Assembly (NCBI GenBank): GCA_937888635.1
Contig: CALARG010000057.1
Location: 1-34,881 of the forward strand
Length of the DNA: 34,881 bases
Source: an uncultured Alphaproteobacteria bacterium
Lineage (GTDB): Bacteria; Pseudomonadota; Alphaproteobacteria; Rs-D84
Reading direction: 5' to 3'
Position 1 is the stretch's first letter. Each line of letters begins with the position of its first letter. Both the position numbers and the translations under genes were made by a program. The notes below the pieces were generated by a model. That model saw only the letters and a list, made by a program, of their open reading frames with translations. It made no database searches and was not told the origin of the DNA. This document shows, piece after piece, positions 16,320 through 24,336 of this stretch.

Positions 16320-16889
16320 TTATTTTGCACGTTCAACGTATTCCAAGGTTTCCGTATTCACAACAATCTTTTCACCTTGTTCAATAAATACAGGAACCTG
16401 AACACGAACGCCGTTATCCAAGATAGCAGGTTTTCCACCACTGCCTGAAACAGTTTGACCTTTTAATGCAGGTTCTGTTTCTTCAACAGTTGCAATTACA
16501 GTTTTTGGCAGGGAAATTGACACAGGCTGCCCTTCTACAAAGTTTGCTTTGACAACCATTTCCGGCGCCAAGAATTTCATTGCATCGCCCATTGATTCAA
16601 CTGGCATTGTAAACTGTTCATAATCCGACAGATTCATAAAGAACGCATCTGTGCCATCGGCATACAAATACTGGCAATCAAAATCTTCCACCATCAGTTT
16701 TTCAACCTTGTCTTCTGCACGCCAGCGATCGCCACCCTTGTTACCTGAATCAATATCACGCAGGTCGGCCTGAACAAATGCACCACCCTTGCCTGGTTTT
16801 ACCTTGGTTATTGATGTCACAGAATAACGTTTACCATTATGTGAAATCACCCAACCCACACGCATATCATTTGCAATATAAGATGCCAT
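16320..16889 (-). CDS. efp: Translation elongation factor P
   Basis: A 189-aa factor that relieves ribosome stalling at polyproline. The KOW-like N-domain carries KVKPGKGGAFVQADLRDI; the Lys in PGKG is the usual modified residue. Two OB domains follow, with LYADGTDAFFMNLSDYEQ and the closing GEKIVVNTETLEYVERAK. Full length and intact. AAGGAAAATAAA precedes the ATG. It follows ppa on the same strand after 47 bases, so the two may share a message. Confidence 0.96.
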   Translation of the reverse strand: MASYIANDMRVGWVISHNGKRYSVTSITKVKPGKGGAFVQADLRDIDSGNKGGDRWRAEDKVEKLMVEDFDCQYLYADGTDAFFMNLSDYEQFTMPVESMGDAMKFLAPEMVVKANFVEGQPVSISLPKTVIATVEETEPALKGQTVSGSGGKPAILDNGVRVQVPVFIEQGEKIVVNTETLEYVERAK

Positions 16890-16936
16890 TTTATTTTCCT
16901 TTTTTGTTTTTCATTTAAATATTAAATTCCTGAAAA

Positions 16937-17479
16937 TTAATGCATTTCACGCTTGTGCGCCCAATAACGATCAATACTTTCCATGATTAATTTATCTGCT
17001 GTCTCTCTGTCTGCCCAGCCCAAGATTTTAGACCATGCATTTGGTTGCAAATCCTTGTAATGCTGAAAGAAATATTCAATCTTTGAACGCAGAATTGACG
17101 GCAACTGTTCCACAAATTCTGTGTTTGTATAATATGGGTCAATTTTATCCAACGGCACACAGATAATCTTTTCATCACCACCGGCCTGGTCTTCCATCAA
17201 CAGAACACCAATCGGGCGCACTTCAATCAACACACCTGGACGCAGTGGCGCATTACACACAACCACACAATCTAATGGGTCACCGTCATCGCCCAATGTG
17301 CCCGGAAAATAACCATAGTTTGCCGGATACGCCATTGGCGCATGCAAGATTCTGTCCACCTTTAACAGACCGGTTTCTTTGTTAATTTCATACTTAACAT
17401 ATCCGTTTTCCGGCACCTCTATAATCGCATTCATGCGTTTCGGTGGCAGTTTACCTGGTGAAATTTCTTCTAATGTCAT
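16937..17479 (-). CDS. ppa: Inorganic pyrophosphatase (family I)
   Basis: A 180-aa cytoplasmic enzyme hydrolysing pyrophosphate to phosphate, pulling biosynthetic reactions forward. The signature DGDPLDCVVV (the D-x-D-P-x-D metal site) is intact, with YPANYGYFPGTLGDDG before it and the Lys/Tyr-rich KIEYFFQHYKDLQ later. Usual length. The start has AGAGG 8 bases upstream. An upstream TTGCAA-N16-TATTAT is a possible promoter. It is the first gene of a likely ppa-efp pair. Confidence 0.95.
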   Translation of the reverse strand: MTLEEISPGKLPPKRMNAIIEVPENGYVKYEINKETGLLKVDRILHAPMAYPANYGYFPGTLGDDGDPLDCVVVCNAPLRPGVLIEVRPIGVLLMEDQAGGDEKIICVPLDKIDPYYTNTEFVEQLPSILRSKIEYFFQHYKDLQPNAWSKILGWADRETADKLIMESIDRYWAHKREMH

Positions 17480-17560
17480 AATAAAACCTCTTAATTTGTT
17501 GACAAAATAATATCATAATATTTTCTAATTGCAATTATTTAAGCCCATATTTTTCCATAA

Positions 17561-17586
17561 AGAAACGCCCAAACGGGCGTTTTTTT
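17561..17586 (-). terminator. Terminator of the CtpA-like protease gene
   Basis: ACGCCC/GGGCGT stem (17565-17570/17575-17580) directly after the stop at 17586, with A/T runs on both sides. Confidence 0.75.
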
Positions 17587-19007
17587 CAGTTTTCTGTGTT
17601 TTCTTCAACAATTTCTGTTTCTGCATCCACCGCATCTGCGACGACATATCCACGCGATTGCATTTTTCCCATTGCAATCACCATGCCCATGGCGCGCTGC
17701 AATTGATAGTCACGTGCATCTTTTTCTTCATCTGACAATTCTGCAAATGGCGTATCTTCATCTGCGTCAGAATCACCTTTGTCCGATTTCTTTTTATCTT
17801 TTTTCTTGGACTTGTCATTTTTCAAAGAATTTTTAAAGGATGCTTCGGAATACATACTCTCTTTCTTTTCTATTACTTCTATCTTGGATTGTAAAACCTC
17901 TACATCTGGGGTAATACCTTCGTTCTGAATTGAACGCCCCGATGGAGTATAATACCGCGCAATTGTAATATGAATTGCGGTTCCATCACCCAGTGGCTTT
18001 TGCTGTTGCACGCTGCCCTTGCCAAAAGATTGCGACCCCATAACAATGGCACGTCCATTATCCTGTAATGCGCCCGCAACAATTTCCGATGCCGATGCCG
18101 ACCCATGATTAATCAGCACCACAACCGGCTTGCCATTGGCTAAATCACCGGCCTTGGCATGCACGCGTTCAATATCTGTTTTTTCCTTTCCGCGCGTTGA
18201 CACAATTTCACCCGCATCCAAAAATGCATCTGACACATCAATGGCCGCAGTCAAGTATCCGCCCGGATTATTACGCACATCCAACACATATCCAATAACA
18301 TCTTTCTTTTCCAGTTTTTCCAACGCCTTTTTTAAATCGCGCGCAGTTGTTGCCCCAAAATCAGAAATACGAATATAGCCAACGCGTGGCGTTTCTTTGT
18401 CTTCTGGATCTGCATCCGCCAGCATTTTTTCAGATGATTTAACCGATTCCACCTTGATAATTGCGCGTTTCAGTGTCATTTCCTTTGGCTCGCCATCATC
18501 AGATATAACGGTTAATTTTACCTTGGTTCCTGGGCGACCTTTCATTTTTTTCACCGCCTGATTCAGGGTTAAATCAAATACCTGTTCCCCGTCAATATGG
18601 GTTATATAATCCCCCGCCTTAATCCCCGCTTTGTCTGCAGGCGTATCATCAATTGGCGAAATTACACGCACCGCACCACGGTCACTGGTAATCTGAATCC
18701 CCAGCCCCCCAAATTCACCGTGTGATTTTTCACTAAATTCCTTGAAATCATCGGCCGACAAATACGAAGAATGCGGATCCAAGGCCCCCAACATACCATT
18801 CATTGCGGCTTCCAGCATCTTTTTTTCGTCTGCTTCTTCTACGAAATTTTCACGCGCCACTTCAAAAACCAAGGCCAATTTTTTTAATTCTTCATAAATT
18901 TGCGAATCCGTCAAATGAACAACTGGCTCTTCCTTTTTTTTCTTTTTCGCGGCATCTGCCATCATTGGCGTAAAGATTATTGATAATACTAACAAATATT
19001 TTAACAT
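17586..19007 (-). CDS. ctpA: S41 C-terminal processing protease (CtpA family)
   Basis: A 473-aa exported serine protease. A signal peptide (MLKYLLVLSIIFTPMMADA) is followed by five lysines. The PDZ domain (about 98-180) has GGLGIQITSDRGAVRV and AGIKAGDYITHIDGE. The protease core has YVLDVRNNPGGYL (about 240-252), the Ser motif GSASASEIVAGAL (nucleophile near Ser305) and the Lys motif SFGKGSVQ (Lys330): a Ser/Lys dyad. The C-terminal tail (from about 395) is very rich in Lys, Asp and Glu and is probably disordered. Such enzymes trim periplasmic proteins, sometimes lipoproteins or cell-wall hydrolases. The gene stands alone. Confidence 0.92.
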   Translation of the reverse strand: MLKYLLVLSIIFTPMMADAAKKKKKEEPVVHLTDSQIYEELKKLALVFEVARENFVEEADEKKMLEAAMNGMLGALDPHSSYLSADDFKEFSEKSHGEFGGLGIQITSDRGAVRVISPIDDTPADKAGIKAGDYITHIDGEQVFDLTLNQAVKKMKGRPGTKVKLTVISDDGEPKEMTLKRAIIKVESVKSSEKMLADADPEDKETPRVGYIRISDFGATTARDLKKALEKLEKKDVIGYVLDVRNNPGGYLTAAIDVSDAFLDAGEIVSTRGKEKTDIERVHAKAGDLANGKPVVVLINHGSASASEIVAGALQDNGRAIVMGSQSFGKGSVQQQKPLGDGTAIHITIARYYTPSGRSIQNEGITPDVEVLQSKIEVIEKKESMYSEASFKNSLKNDKSKKKDKKKSDKGDSDADEDTPFAELSDEEKDARDYQLQRAMGMVIAMGKMQSRGYVVADAVDAETEIVEENTEN

Positions 19008-19103
19008 ACACTACCCCTTAACTATTGCAGAACACAGCATAAAACAAATCCGACCAAAAATTCAATATCAAAATTAAACAAGATAAAAAAACCATACAAA
19101 AAC

Positions 19104-19131
19104 TTGACATTAAATATTTTTGTACTAAAAT
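19104..19131 (+). promoter_or_regulatory. Promoter of the 19139 operon (leaderless)
   Basis: Perfect TTGACA (19104-19109), 16-bp spacer, TAAAAT (19126-19131). The ATG starts 7 bases after the -10, so transcription should begin at or one base from the start codon. Confidence 0.6.
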
Positions 19132-19138
19132 ATAATAC

Positions 19139-20188
19139 ATGAAAGACATTAGTAACGCAAATTTTATAAAGATACCCCTTGAAAATCCAAACAGACTGGA
19201 ATTCACAACCAGCATGGATCTGTCAAGACCATCCATACTGATATTAGGGGGCGAAAACACAAATACTCATGAGTGGGCGCGCAACTATTGTATTACCATC
19301 GCAAAAACCCTCTATTTAAATGGAATAAAAAGTGGTCTGGACCTATACTCAGTGTGCTACAAATTGCGTGACCGCAAAAACGACTTAGATCGCTTAAACT
19401 TGTTCCGTGAATTTCGCGACACCAAGAATCTATTAGATTACAGCAATGGCTTAACAATGACCGATATAACATATATGAACCAGTCTTATCCGTTAAGCAA
19501 CACATATCCAAGTTATATATACGACATTCTTAACTTTGCATTTATACCACGCCTGCTTGGGTGCAACGATCAGATACAATCGCCAAAAAAAATAAAAGAA
19601 AATTTCAGAAAAATGATAATTTTTACACATTGTCATGGTACATATGTTCTGCGAATGATTGAAAAATATATGCAGCAAGAATCTAACAGATTCACCTACT
19701 GTTTACAAGATATGTACGACATACAAAAAAGTATATTAACAATAAACCATGCACCATTTGCACCACTGGAACAATGCAAATTTTCCTCAGTATCATTTAC
19801 CAGCGCATCTGACCCAGAAATAAATTATTACAACGAACTTAGCTATCACATGAGAAAATCACCCAACAAATTCAAAACCGCATTTTTCGGTCAGAAATTC
19901 GGCAACCTAATGATTACAAATAGAATAAAAGAAGATATTATAAAAGAACATAGCCAAGTTGGTCTTAGTGGCGACCCCAGAGACGAACATGCCCTGACAG
20001 AAAATGGCAAAATATTGTTTGCCACAGAACGCAACGCGTTACTAGAAGGAACGCGCGCCATGCTTGGGAAAAAACCAATTCCTACAATTCAACAACTAAT
20101 CCGTACCCAAGATGAAGATTATGATTTCAACTATTTTAAATCACTTGGCCAAGAAATATGCACAAATTTATGCATAAAACAACGTTAA
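19139..20188 (+). CDS. Alpha/beta-hydrolase-like protein with probable Cys nucleophile
   Basis: A 349-aa cytoplasmic protein of no family I can name. The layout suggests an alpha/beta-hydrolase. An early strand and glycine pair occur in PSILILGGENTNTHEWAR (about 31-48). A nucleophile-elbow-like KMIIFTHCHGTYVLRMIE (158-175) has Cys165 at the nucleophile position. TINHAPFAPL and SFTSASDPEI offer Asp225, and GDPRDEHAL offers His284 as possible triad members. The assignment rests on pattern only. No ribosome site is visible; the promoter predicts a leaderless message. It is followed after 15 bases by an APH-like kinase, so the two probably act together. Confidence 0.6.
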   Translation: MKDISNANFIKIPLENPNRLEFTTSMDLSRPSILILGGENTNTHEWARNYCITIAKTLYLNGIKSGLDLYSVCYKLRDRKNDLDRLNLFREFRDTKNLLDYSNGLTMTDITYMNQSYPLSNTYPSYIYDILNFAFIPRLLGCNDQIQSPKKIKENFRKMIIFTHCHGTYVLRMIEKYMQQESNRFTYCLQDMYDIQKSILTINHAPFAPLEQCKFSSVSFTSASDPEINYYNELSYHMRKSPNKFKTAFFGQKFGNLMITNRIKEDIIKEHSQVGLSGDPRDEHALTENGKILFATERNALLEGTRAMLGKKPIPTIQQLIRTQDEDYDFNYFKSLGQEICTNLCIKQR

Positions 20189-20203
20189 CACAGGATAATA
20201 GCA

Positions 20204-21127
20204 ATGGCAGATAAATTAAACAATCTTATCCATGGTCGCGAAACATATATCGCAGATTTTGGGTCGGACTTCGTTATGAAACGTCCCCTGCCAACCCTGG
20301 GCGATGACGCACGCAACAAATGGCTGGCAAAACAACATCGCACCAAAGAAATTATTGATGAAATTTATAATGTTGGCAATCCACGCTATAACATTCCACG
20401 CATGCTGTTTATAAAAGACGATGAATACCAATTACTAGAGGCACGCGCCCACGGCCAACACCTGACCCACGAATTATTTTCCCAGGTTTCGCGCCGTCAA
20501 CGCTATGAAATAATTGATGGAATCGCGGCATTCTTGGTTGACATGAACGAATTAAAACCCGTTCAGGACCTGCAAAAGCACAAAATCGCATCTGAACTAA
20601 AATTTGACAGACTAGATAACTTCGTCACCAACAAAATGTCCAAATGGTTTACCAACGACGAAGTTAAACACATGTCTAAAATCCGCGACCAAATCGGCAC
20701 ATTTGAATACGACACACGTCCCGCTTGGTCACATTGCGACCTGAATTCTGGCAATGTTTTATATGACCCAGAAACCAGCACACTGTCATTCATAGACTTT
20801 GCCGAAGCGGGCTATCGCTTTATATATCGTGACATTTTTGCACCACTGCAAATTGAATTAAGAATTTTCAGACCTGTATACGAAACATATTGCAAATTGC
20901 ACAACAATTCAGAATACAGTATGCCCAGCATCCAAAATCCAGCCTTGCGCGAAATTATGAAATACCGCATTATAGTTGCCCTGTCAAAAAGATTTATCAA
21001 GGCATCTGATGACCTGCGCAGCAATCCCGCCAGCCAAAAAAGTATTAAAAACAACGAAAAGAAAATCGCATTTATGCGCGAACAAATAAAATATATAACT
21101 GAACTGGAACAACAATTTAAAAAATAA
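20204..21127 (+). CDS. APH/choline-kinase-like phosphotransferase
   Basis: A 307-aa protein of the aminoglycoside phosphotransferase/kinase-like fold. The nucleotide-lobe Lys is probably Lys26 (DFVMKRPLP). The catalytic loop is WSHCDLNSGNVLYD (His177, Asp179, Asn184), and the metal-binding Asp is Asp198 in LSFIDFAEAGYR. These match the H-x-D-x4-N and IDF/W-A motifs of the family. The substrate could be a small molecule, sugar or lipid headgroup; antibiotic resistance is not implied. The C-terminal part is helical and lysine-rich. An AGGA site precedes the ATG. It forms an operon with the hydrolase-like gene and ends at a shared terminator. Confidence 0.78.
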   Translation: MADKLNNLIHGRETYIADFGSDFVMKRPLPTLGDDARNKWLAKQHRTKEIIDEIYNVGNPRYNIPRMLFIKDDEYQLLEARAHGQHLTHELFSQVSRRQRYEIIDGIAAFLVDMNELKPVQDLQKHKIASELKFDRLDNFVTNKMSKWFTNDEVKHMSKIRDQIGTFEYDTRPAWSHCDLNSGNVLYDPETSTLSFIDFAEAGYRFIYRDIFAPLQIELRIFRPVYETYCKLHNNSEYSMPSIQNPALREIMKYRIIVALSKRFIKASDDLRSNPASQKSIKNNEKKIAFMREQIKYITELEQQFKK

Positions 21128-21153
21128 AAAACGGGGCACGCCCCGTTTTTTTA
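21126..21153. terminator. Bidirectional terminator (APH-like gene / lptB)
   Basis: AACGGGG (21130-21136), loop CACG, CCCCGTT (21141-21147), with A- and T-runs. Confidence 0.85.
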
Positions 21154-21879
21154 CATTACAAAATCTTCACCCAAATATACTTTCTTTACCATTTCATCTT
21201 GGACAATTTCAGATGTCGTTCCATGCTTCAAAATTTTTCCATCATGCAAAACATAACTGCGATCTGTAATCCCCAGCGTTTCACGAACATTATGGTCTGT
21301 GATAATAACCCCCAAACCACGGTTCTTTAACTGCGACACCAGACCACGGATTTCATTAACCGCAATCGGGTCAATACCTGCAAATGGTTCGTCCAACAAA
21401 ATAAACTTTGGGTCATTTGCCAACGCACGGGCAATTTCTACGCGTCTGCGTTCCCCACCTGACAGGGCCGTTGCCGGACTGTTGCGCAAACTGACAATTG
21501 AAAATTCTTCCAGCAGGGAATCCAATTTCTTTTTACGCTTTTTCTTATCAGGTTCTACCACCTCCAGAATCGCCATGATATTCTGTTCCACTGTCAGACC
21601 GCGGAACACACTATTTTCCTGGGGCAAATATCCAATATGCAGACGGGCACGCTGATAAAATGGCAAATGTGTAATATCCTGGGAATTTAAAAAAATCTGC
21701 CCCCCAGTTGCGGCCAACTGTCCCGTAATACAGTAAAACGCAGTTGTCTTACCGGCGCCATTCGGCCCCAACAGACCAACCGATTCGCCCTGTCGTGCCT
21801 CTAATGATACATCTTTAATCACCATACGCTTTCCGTATGACTTTGACAAATGCTGAACACGCAATATAGACTGTTTCAT
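21151..21879 (-). CDS. lptB: LPS export ABC transporter ATP-binding protein LptB
   Basis: A 242-aa ATPase that powers lipopolysaccharide extraction from the inner membrane with LptFG. Walker A GPNGAGKTT (38-46), Q-loop in LPQENSVFRGLTVEQN, signature LSGGERRRVEIAR, Walker B KFILLDEPFAGIDP and the H-loop VIITDHNVRETL are all present, and the ENSVF/RGLTVEQN wording is specific to LptB. Full length. It overlaps lptC by the ATGA junction, so the genes are translationally coupled. Confidence 0.96.
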   Translation of the reverse strand: MKQSILRVQHLSKSYGKRMVIKDVSLEARQGESVGLLGPNGAGKTTAFYCITGQLAATGGQIFLNSQDITHLPFYQRARLHIGYLPQENSVFRGLTVEQNIMAILEVVEPDKKKRKKKLDSLLEEFSIVSLRNSPATALSGGERRRVEIARALANDPKFILLDEPFAGIDPIAVNEIRGLVSQLKNRGLGVIITDHNVRETLGITDRSYVLHDGKILKHGTTSEIVQDEMVKKVYLGEDFVM

Positions 21880-22355
21880 AACTTAATCACCAATTCATCT
21901 GTTCTTAATTTATCACCATTACTAGAATCCACACGAACATCACCTGTTAATGATATCGTCTTGTTCTTGCGATTATATTGTCCCTTGTTTGCAACAATAT
22001 TATCAATAACCTTGGTCCCACCAGACACACGACTGATTGTCCCCGACACCGCGTCCATAAATACAATATCTGGATTATCATATTCCTGGTACCCCGTCTG
22101 GGCGCGCAACTTGAACGGTTCGCTGTTTTTATCGGTTCCAACAAAAGATGCATTAGACATCTTAAATTGATTTGTGACAATATCCGTCATATTAATAACA
22201 GAAATCGGGGTCCACAACAACTGCTTGGTAAACAAAGAACCTGCAACCAATGCCGCCACCATCACCAAACCCCAACCTGTAAAAAAGAACTGCCACAAAC
22301 GCTTTAACCGTTTATGTTTCGTCAGGATAATAAAATTGCGTCTATCTTTCTGCAC
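21876..22355 (-). CDS. lptC: LptC-like LPS export protein, short form
   Basis: A 159-aa bitopic protein. One transmembrane helix (about 21-45) is followed by a periplasmic beta-jellyroll part with VANKGQYNRKNKTISLTGDV. LptC relays LPS from LptBFG to LptA. E. coli LptC is 191 residues; here the protein stops soon after LRTDELVIKL, so the last beta-strands, which contact LptA in E. coli, appear to be missing. The start is taken as GTG (22355), because no ATG lies before the membrane helix; the ribosome site is weak. No lptA lies between lptC and lptB, unlike the usual lptC-lptA-lptB order. Confidence 0.82.
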   Translation of the reverse strand: MQKDRRNFIILTKHKRLKRLWQFFFTGWGLVMVAALVAGSLFTKQLLWTPISVINMTDIVTNQFKMSNASFVGTDKNSEPFKLRAQTGYQEYDNPDIVFMDAVSGTISRVSGGTKVIDNIVANKGQYNRKNKTISLTGDVRVDSSNGDKLRTDELVIKL

Positions 22356-22441
22356 ACCCGCAGTTTAGCGCGCAAATAACTAAATTGCAATTTTTATATT
22401 TATCTGTTGGTATTTTTGTGATATAATTACCCGCAAGAGAG

Positions 22442-23257
22442 ATGAATAAAACCGCACTATTTTTTTCGCTTATTGCATGCCTGGCGCAAATTGTGCCTGC
22501 GAACGCTATTACAATTAAAAAAGCATCATCTGTTGCCACTAAACAAAATGACATAAAACAAACCGGGGCCAGTCTGGTTCCAACCGTAATGTCTTTGGTC
22601 ACCGGATTCCAAGAAATTTCAAAAAAGCAAAAGGCCCTGACCGCGGAATGCATACCAACATCCCAGGAATTGGATTTTGTAAACACAACATTCAAAGAAT
22701 GGTTAAAAACCGGCGCCGCAACATTATCTGATGTAGAAAGCGCACTGGGCGGAATACGCAAATGTCAAACTGCCAGTGGTGGCTATCAAACATCCGTGCA
22801 AATCGCCGCCGCCACCCAAGAAGACAGCATGATATGCTATGACTATTTTGATGAATCTGGCGACAAAGAAATGGTTTGGCACGAATTTCCTCGTGCACAA
22901 AAGGCATATTATTGTACCGACGACCCCAGCAACCCCAGTTGCAACGAAAAAAATAAAGAATATGTCACAAACATGTATGACATATTTAATCTGATTGACT
23001 TTACCGAAGCCGACTTTACAAAACAAGAAGCGGCAATGGCGGGCAAACTGACCGCGAAGATAGAAAATTGTTCTTATGCCAAACTAAACGCCAGAAAGCG
23101 CGCAATGTGGAGTGAATTTTTGGTCGGTTCAATAGGCAGCCTGGGCAGCAGCACAAACACCGGCAGCATTATGCAGGTCGTCCAAGGTTCTGCCAACAGT
23201 GGCCCGATGGATGCGCTAAAATCTATTGGCGGAAACCTGACCCAATTTTTACAATAA
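22442..23257 (+). CDS. Exported hypothetical protein, 271 aa
   Basis: A signal peptide (MNKTALFFSLIACLAQIVPANA) is followed by a mostly helical mature protein with six cysteines (AEC, KCQ, ICY, YYC, SCN, NCS), which could form three disulfides in the periplasm. The C-terminus is Gly/Ser/Asn-rich (SIGSLGSSTNTGSIMQVVQG). A perfect TATAAT (22422-22427) lies 14 bases before the ATG, giving a leader of about 8 bases that just holds AAGAGAG as ribosome site. I do not recognise the family. It is divergent from lptC across 86 bp. Confidence 0.75.
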   Translation: MNKTALFFSLIACLAQIVPANAITIKKASSVATKQNDIKQTGASLVPTVMSLVTGFQEISKKQKALTAECIPTSQELDFVNTTFKEWLKTGAATLSDVESALGGIRKCQTASGGYQTSVQIAAATQEDSMICYDYFDESGDKEMVWHEFPRAQKAYYCTDDPSNPSCNEKNKEYVTNMYDIFNLIDFTEADFTKQEAAMAGKLTAKIENCSYAKLNARKRAMWSEFLVGSIGSLGSSTNTGSIMQVVQGSANSGPMDALKSIGGNLTQFLQ

Positions 23258-23281
23258 TAACACCGCCAACCGGCGGTTTTT
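23258..23281 (+). terminator. Terminator of the 271-aa exported protein
   Basis: ACCGCC (23262-23267), AACC loop, GGCGGT (23272-23277), T-run. Confidence 0.85.
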
Positions 23282-23301
23282 TATTGGCAAAATCAATAAA
23301 C

Positions 23302-23327
23302 AAAAAAACGCCCCAATCGGGGCGTTT
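23302..23327 (-). terminator. Terminator of the FKBP-like lipoprotein gene
   Basis: Minus strand: ACGCCCC/GGGGCGT stem (23308-23314/23319-23325), then a run of seven T. Confidence 0.85.
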
Positions 23328-23341
23328 AACAAAGTTTTAAT

Positions 23342-23677
23342 TTATTGTTCTTCTACAATATCAACAACTTTTACCTTGAACACAACAGATTTACCTGCCA
23401 AATCTGGAACATATTCTGTTGGGAATGTGATATTGATATCGCGTTCTTCACCCTCAGCCATACCAACAACCTGTTCTTCAAAGCCTGGTACAAACTGACC
23501 ACTGCCCAATTTCAATGGGAAATTTTCCGCAGTACCACCTGCAAATTGAACACCATCCAAATAACCCGCAAAGTTGATGACAACTGTATCGCCATTTTGG
23601 GCAACCTGGGGCTTTTCACCACAACCTGTCAAACCTAACACTGCACATACCCCCATAATTGATGCTATTTTTTTCAT
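23342..23677 (-). CDS. FKBP-type peptidyl-prolyl isomerase lipoprotein
   Basis: A 111-aa lipoprotein: signal MKKIASIMGVCAVLGLTGC with lipobox LTGC (Cys19), then one FKBP domain. The sequence GDTVVINFAGYLDGVQFAGG, with LGSGQFVPGFEEQVVGMAEG, is very close to the PPIase domain of trigger factor rather than to classical periplasmic FkpA. It would catalyse proline isomerisation during folding of envelope proteins. The flap region FPTEYVPDLAGKSVVFKVKV is intact. The short length shows there is no chaperone domain. A small gap separates it from the lipoprotein gene upstream on the same strand, so an operon is likely. Confidence 0.88.
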   Translation of the reverse strand: MKKIASIMGVCAVLGLTGCGEKPQVAQNGDTVVINFAGYLDGVQFAGGTAENFPLKLGSGQFVPGFEEQVVGMAEGEERDINITFPTEYVPDLAGKSVVFKVKVVDIVEEQ

Positions 23678-23697
23678 TTTTTCACCTTTTGTTTATG

Positions 23698-24258
23698 TTA
23701 ATTGTTGTAAACACATCTGAAACCATATTCACGCATTGTTGCGCCTTCAGCCTCAATCCTGTAATCAAAATATGGCGTTGGGCGCATCACATCAAAAGAC
23801 GGCTGGTCATAGACCATAACAATACTGTCCGCATTGCGTCCACAAACGCGTTTCATTTCATAATCTGCAACCGCCGCCAATATTGTACGCGAATCGCCAT
23901 CAATATCCATACCATCTGCACTTTGCATCAGGCGCAGGCGCATTTCACGCAAATCGGTATTTCCCAACAATATCTGCACACGCACCATTGCCCCCTTGTA
24001 TTCTTGCCAACGGGTCTCCATACGCGATGTATTCCAACGATTAGAATTTCTTTCCTTATCTGCCGCAGACTTTGGCTTATACGAATCAATATTCGCATAC
24101 TGATTATCAGACTGCATAAAGTCACTGGTGCGTTCATTATACAATGGTGCATCTTCACCACCCTGAGCAAAATCTTGTTCATTATATGGCGCATCTGTAC
24201 CGGCACACCCCGCCAGAATCAGCCCACCAATCAACATAAACAGCAAACTTTTCTTCAT
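23698..24258 (-). CDS. Lipoprotein of unknown function, 186 aa
   Basis: The start at 24258 gives a clean lipoprotein signal, MKKSLLFMLIGGLILAGCAG (Cys18), with an AGAGAG site upstream; an earlier in-frame codon at 24309 would spoil the signal. The mature part has a polar, Asn/Tyr-rich spacer (about 22-80), then a compact domain with YKGAMVRVQILLGNTDLREM and two cysteines (KRVCGR, FRCVY) that could pair. Not recognised. It is probably co-transcribed with the FKBP-like lipoprotein 20 bases downstream. Confidence 0.75.
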   Translation of the reverse strand: MKKSLLFMLIGGLILAGCAGTDAPYNEQDFAQGGEDAPLYNERTSDFMQSDNQYANIDSYKPKSAADKERNSNRWNTSRMETRWQEYKGAMVRVQILLGNTDLREMRLRLMQSADGMDIDGDSRTILAAVADYEMKRVCGRNADSIVMVYDQPSFDVMRPTPYFDYRIEAEGATMREYGFRCVYNN

Positions 24259-24300
24259 TTCTTTTTCTCTCTTTTTTTTGATTTTAACAAATAAACTTTT

Positions 24301-24329
24301 TTGATTCAAGTCAGGATTTATGGTAAAAT
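24301..24329 (+). promoter_or_regulatory. Promoter of virB11-like gene (leaderless)
   Basis: TTGATT (24301-24306), 17-bp spacer, TAAAAT (24324-24329). The ATG at 24337 is 7 bases downstream of the -10. Confidence 0.55.
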
Positions 24330-24336
24330 TACCTTG

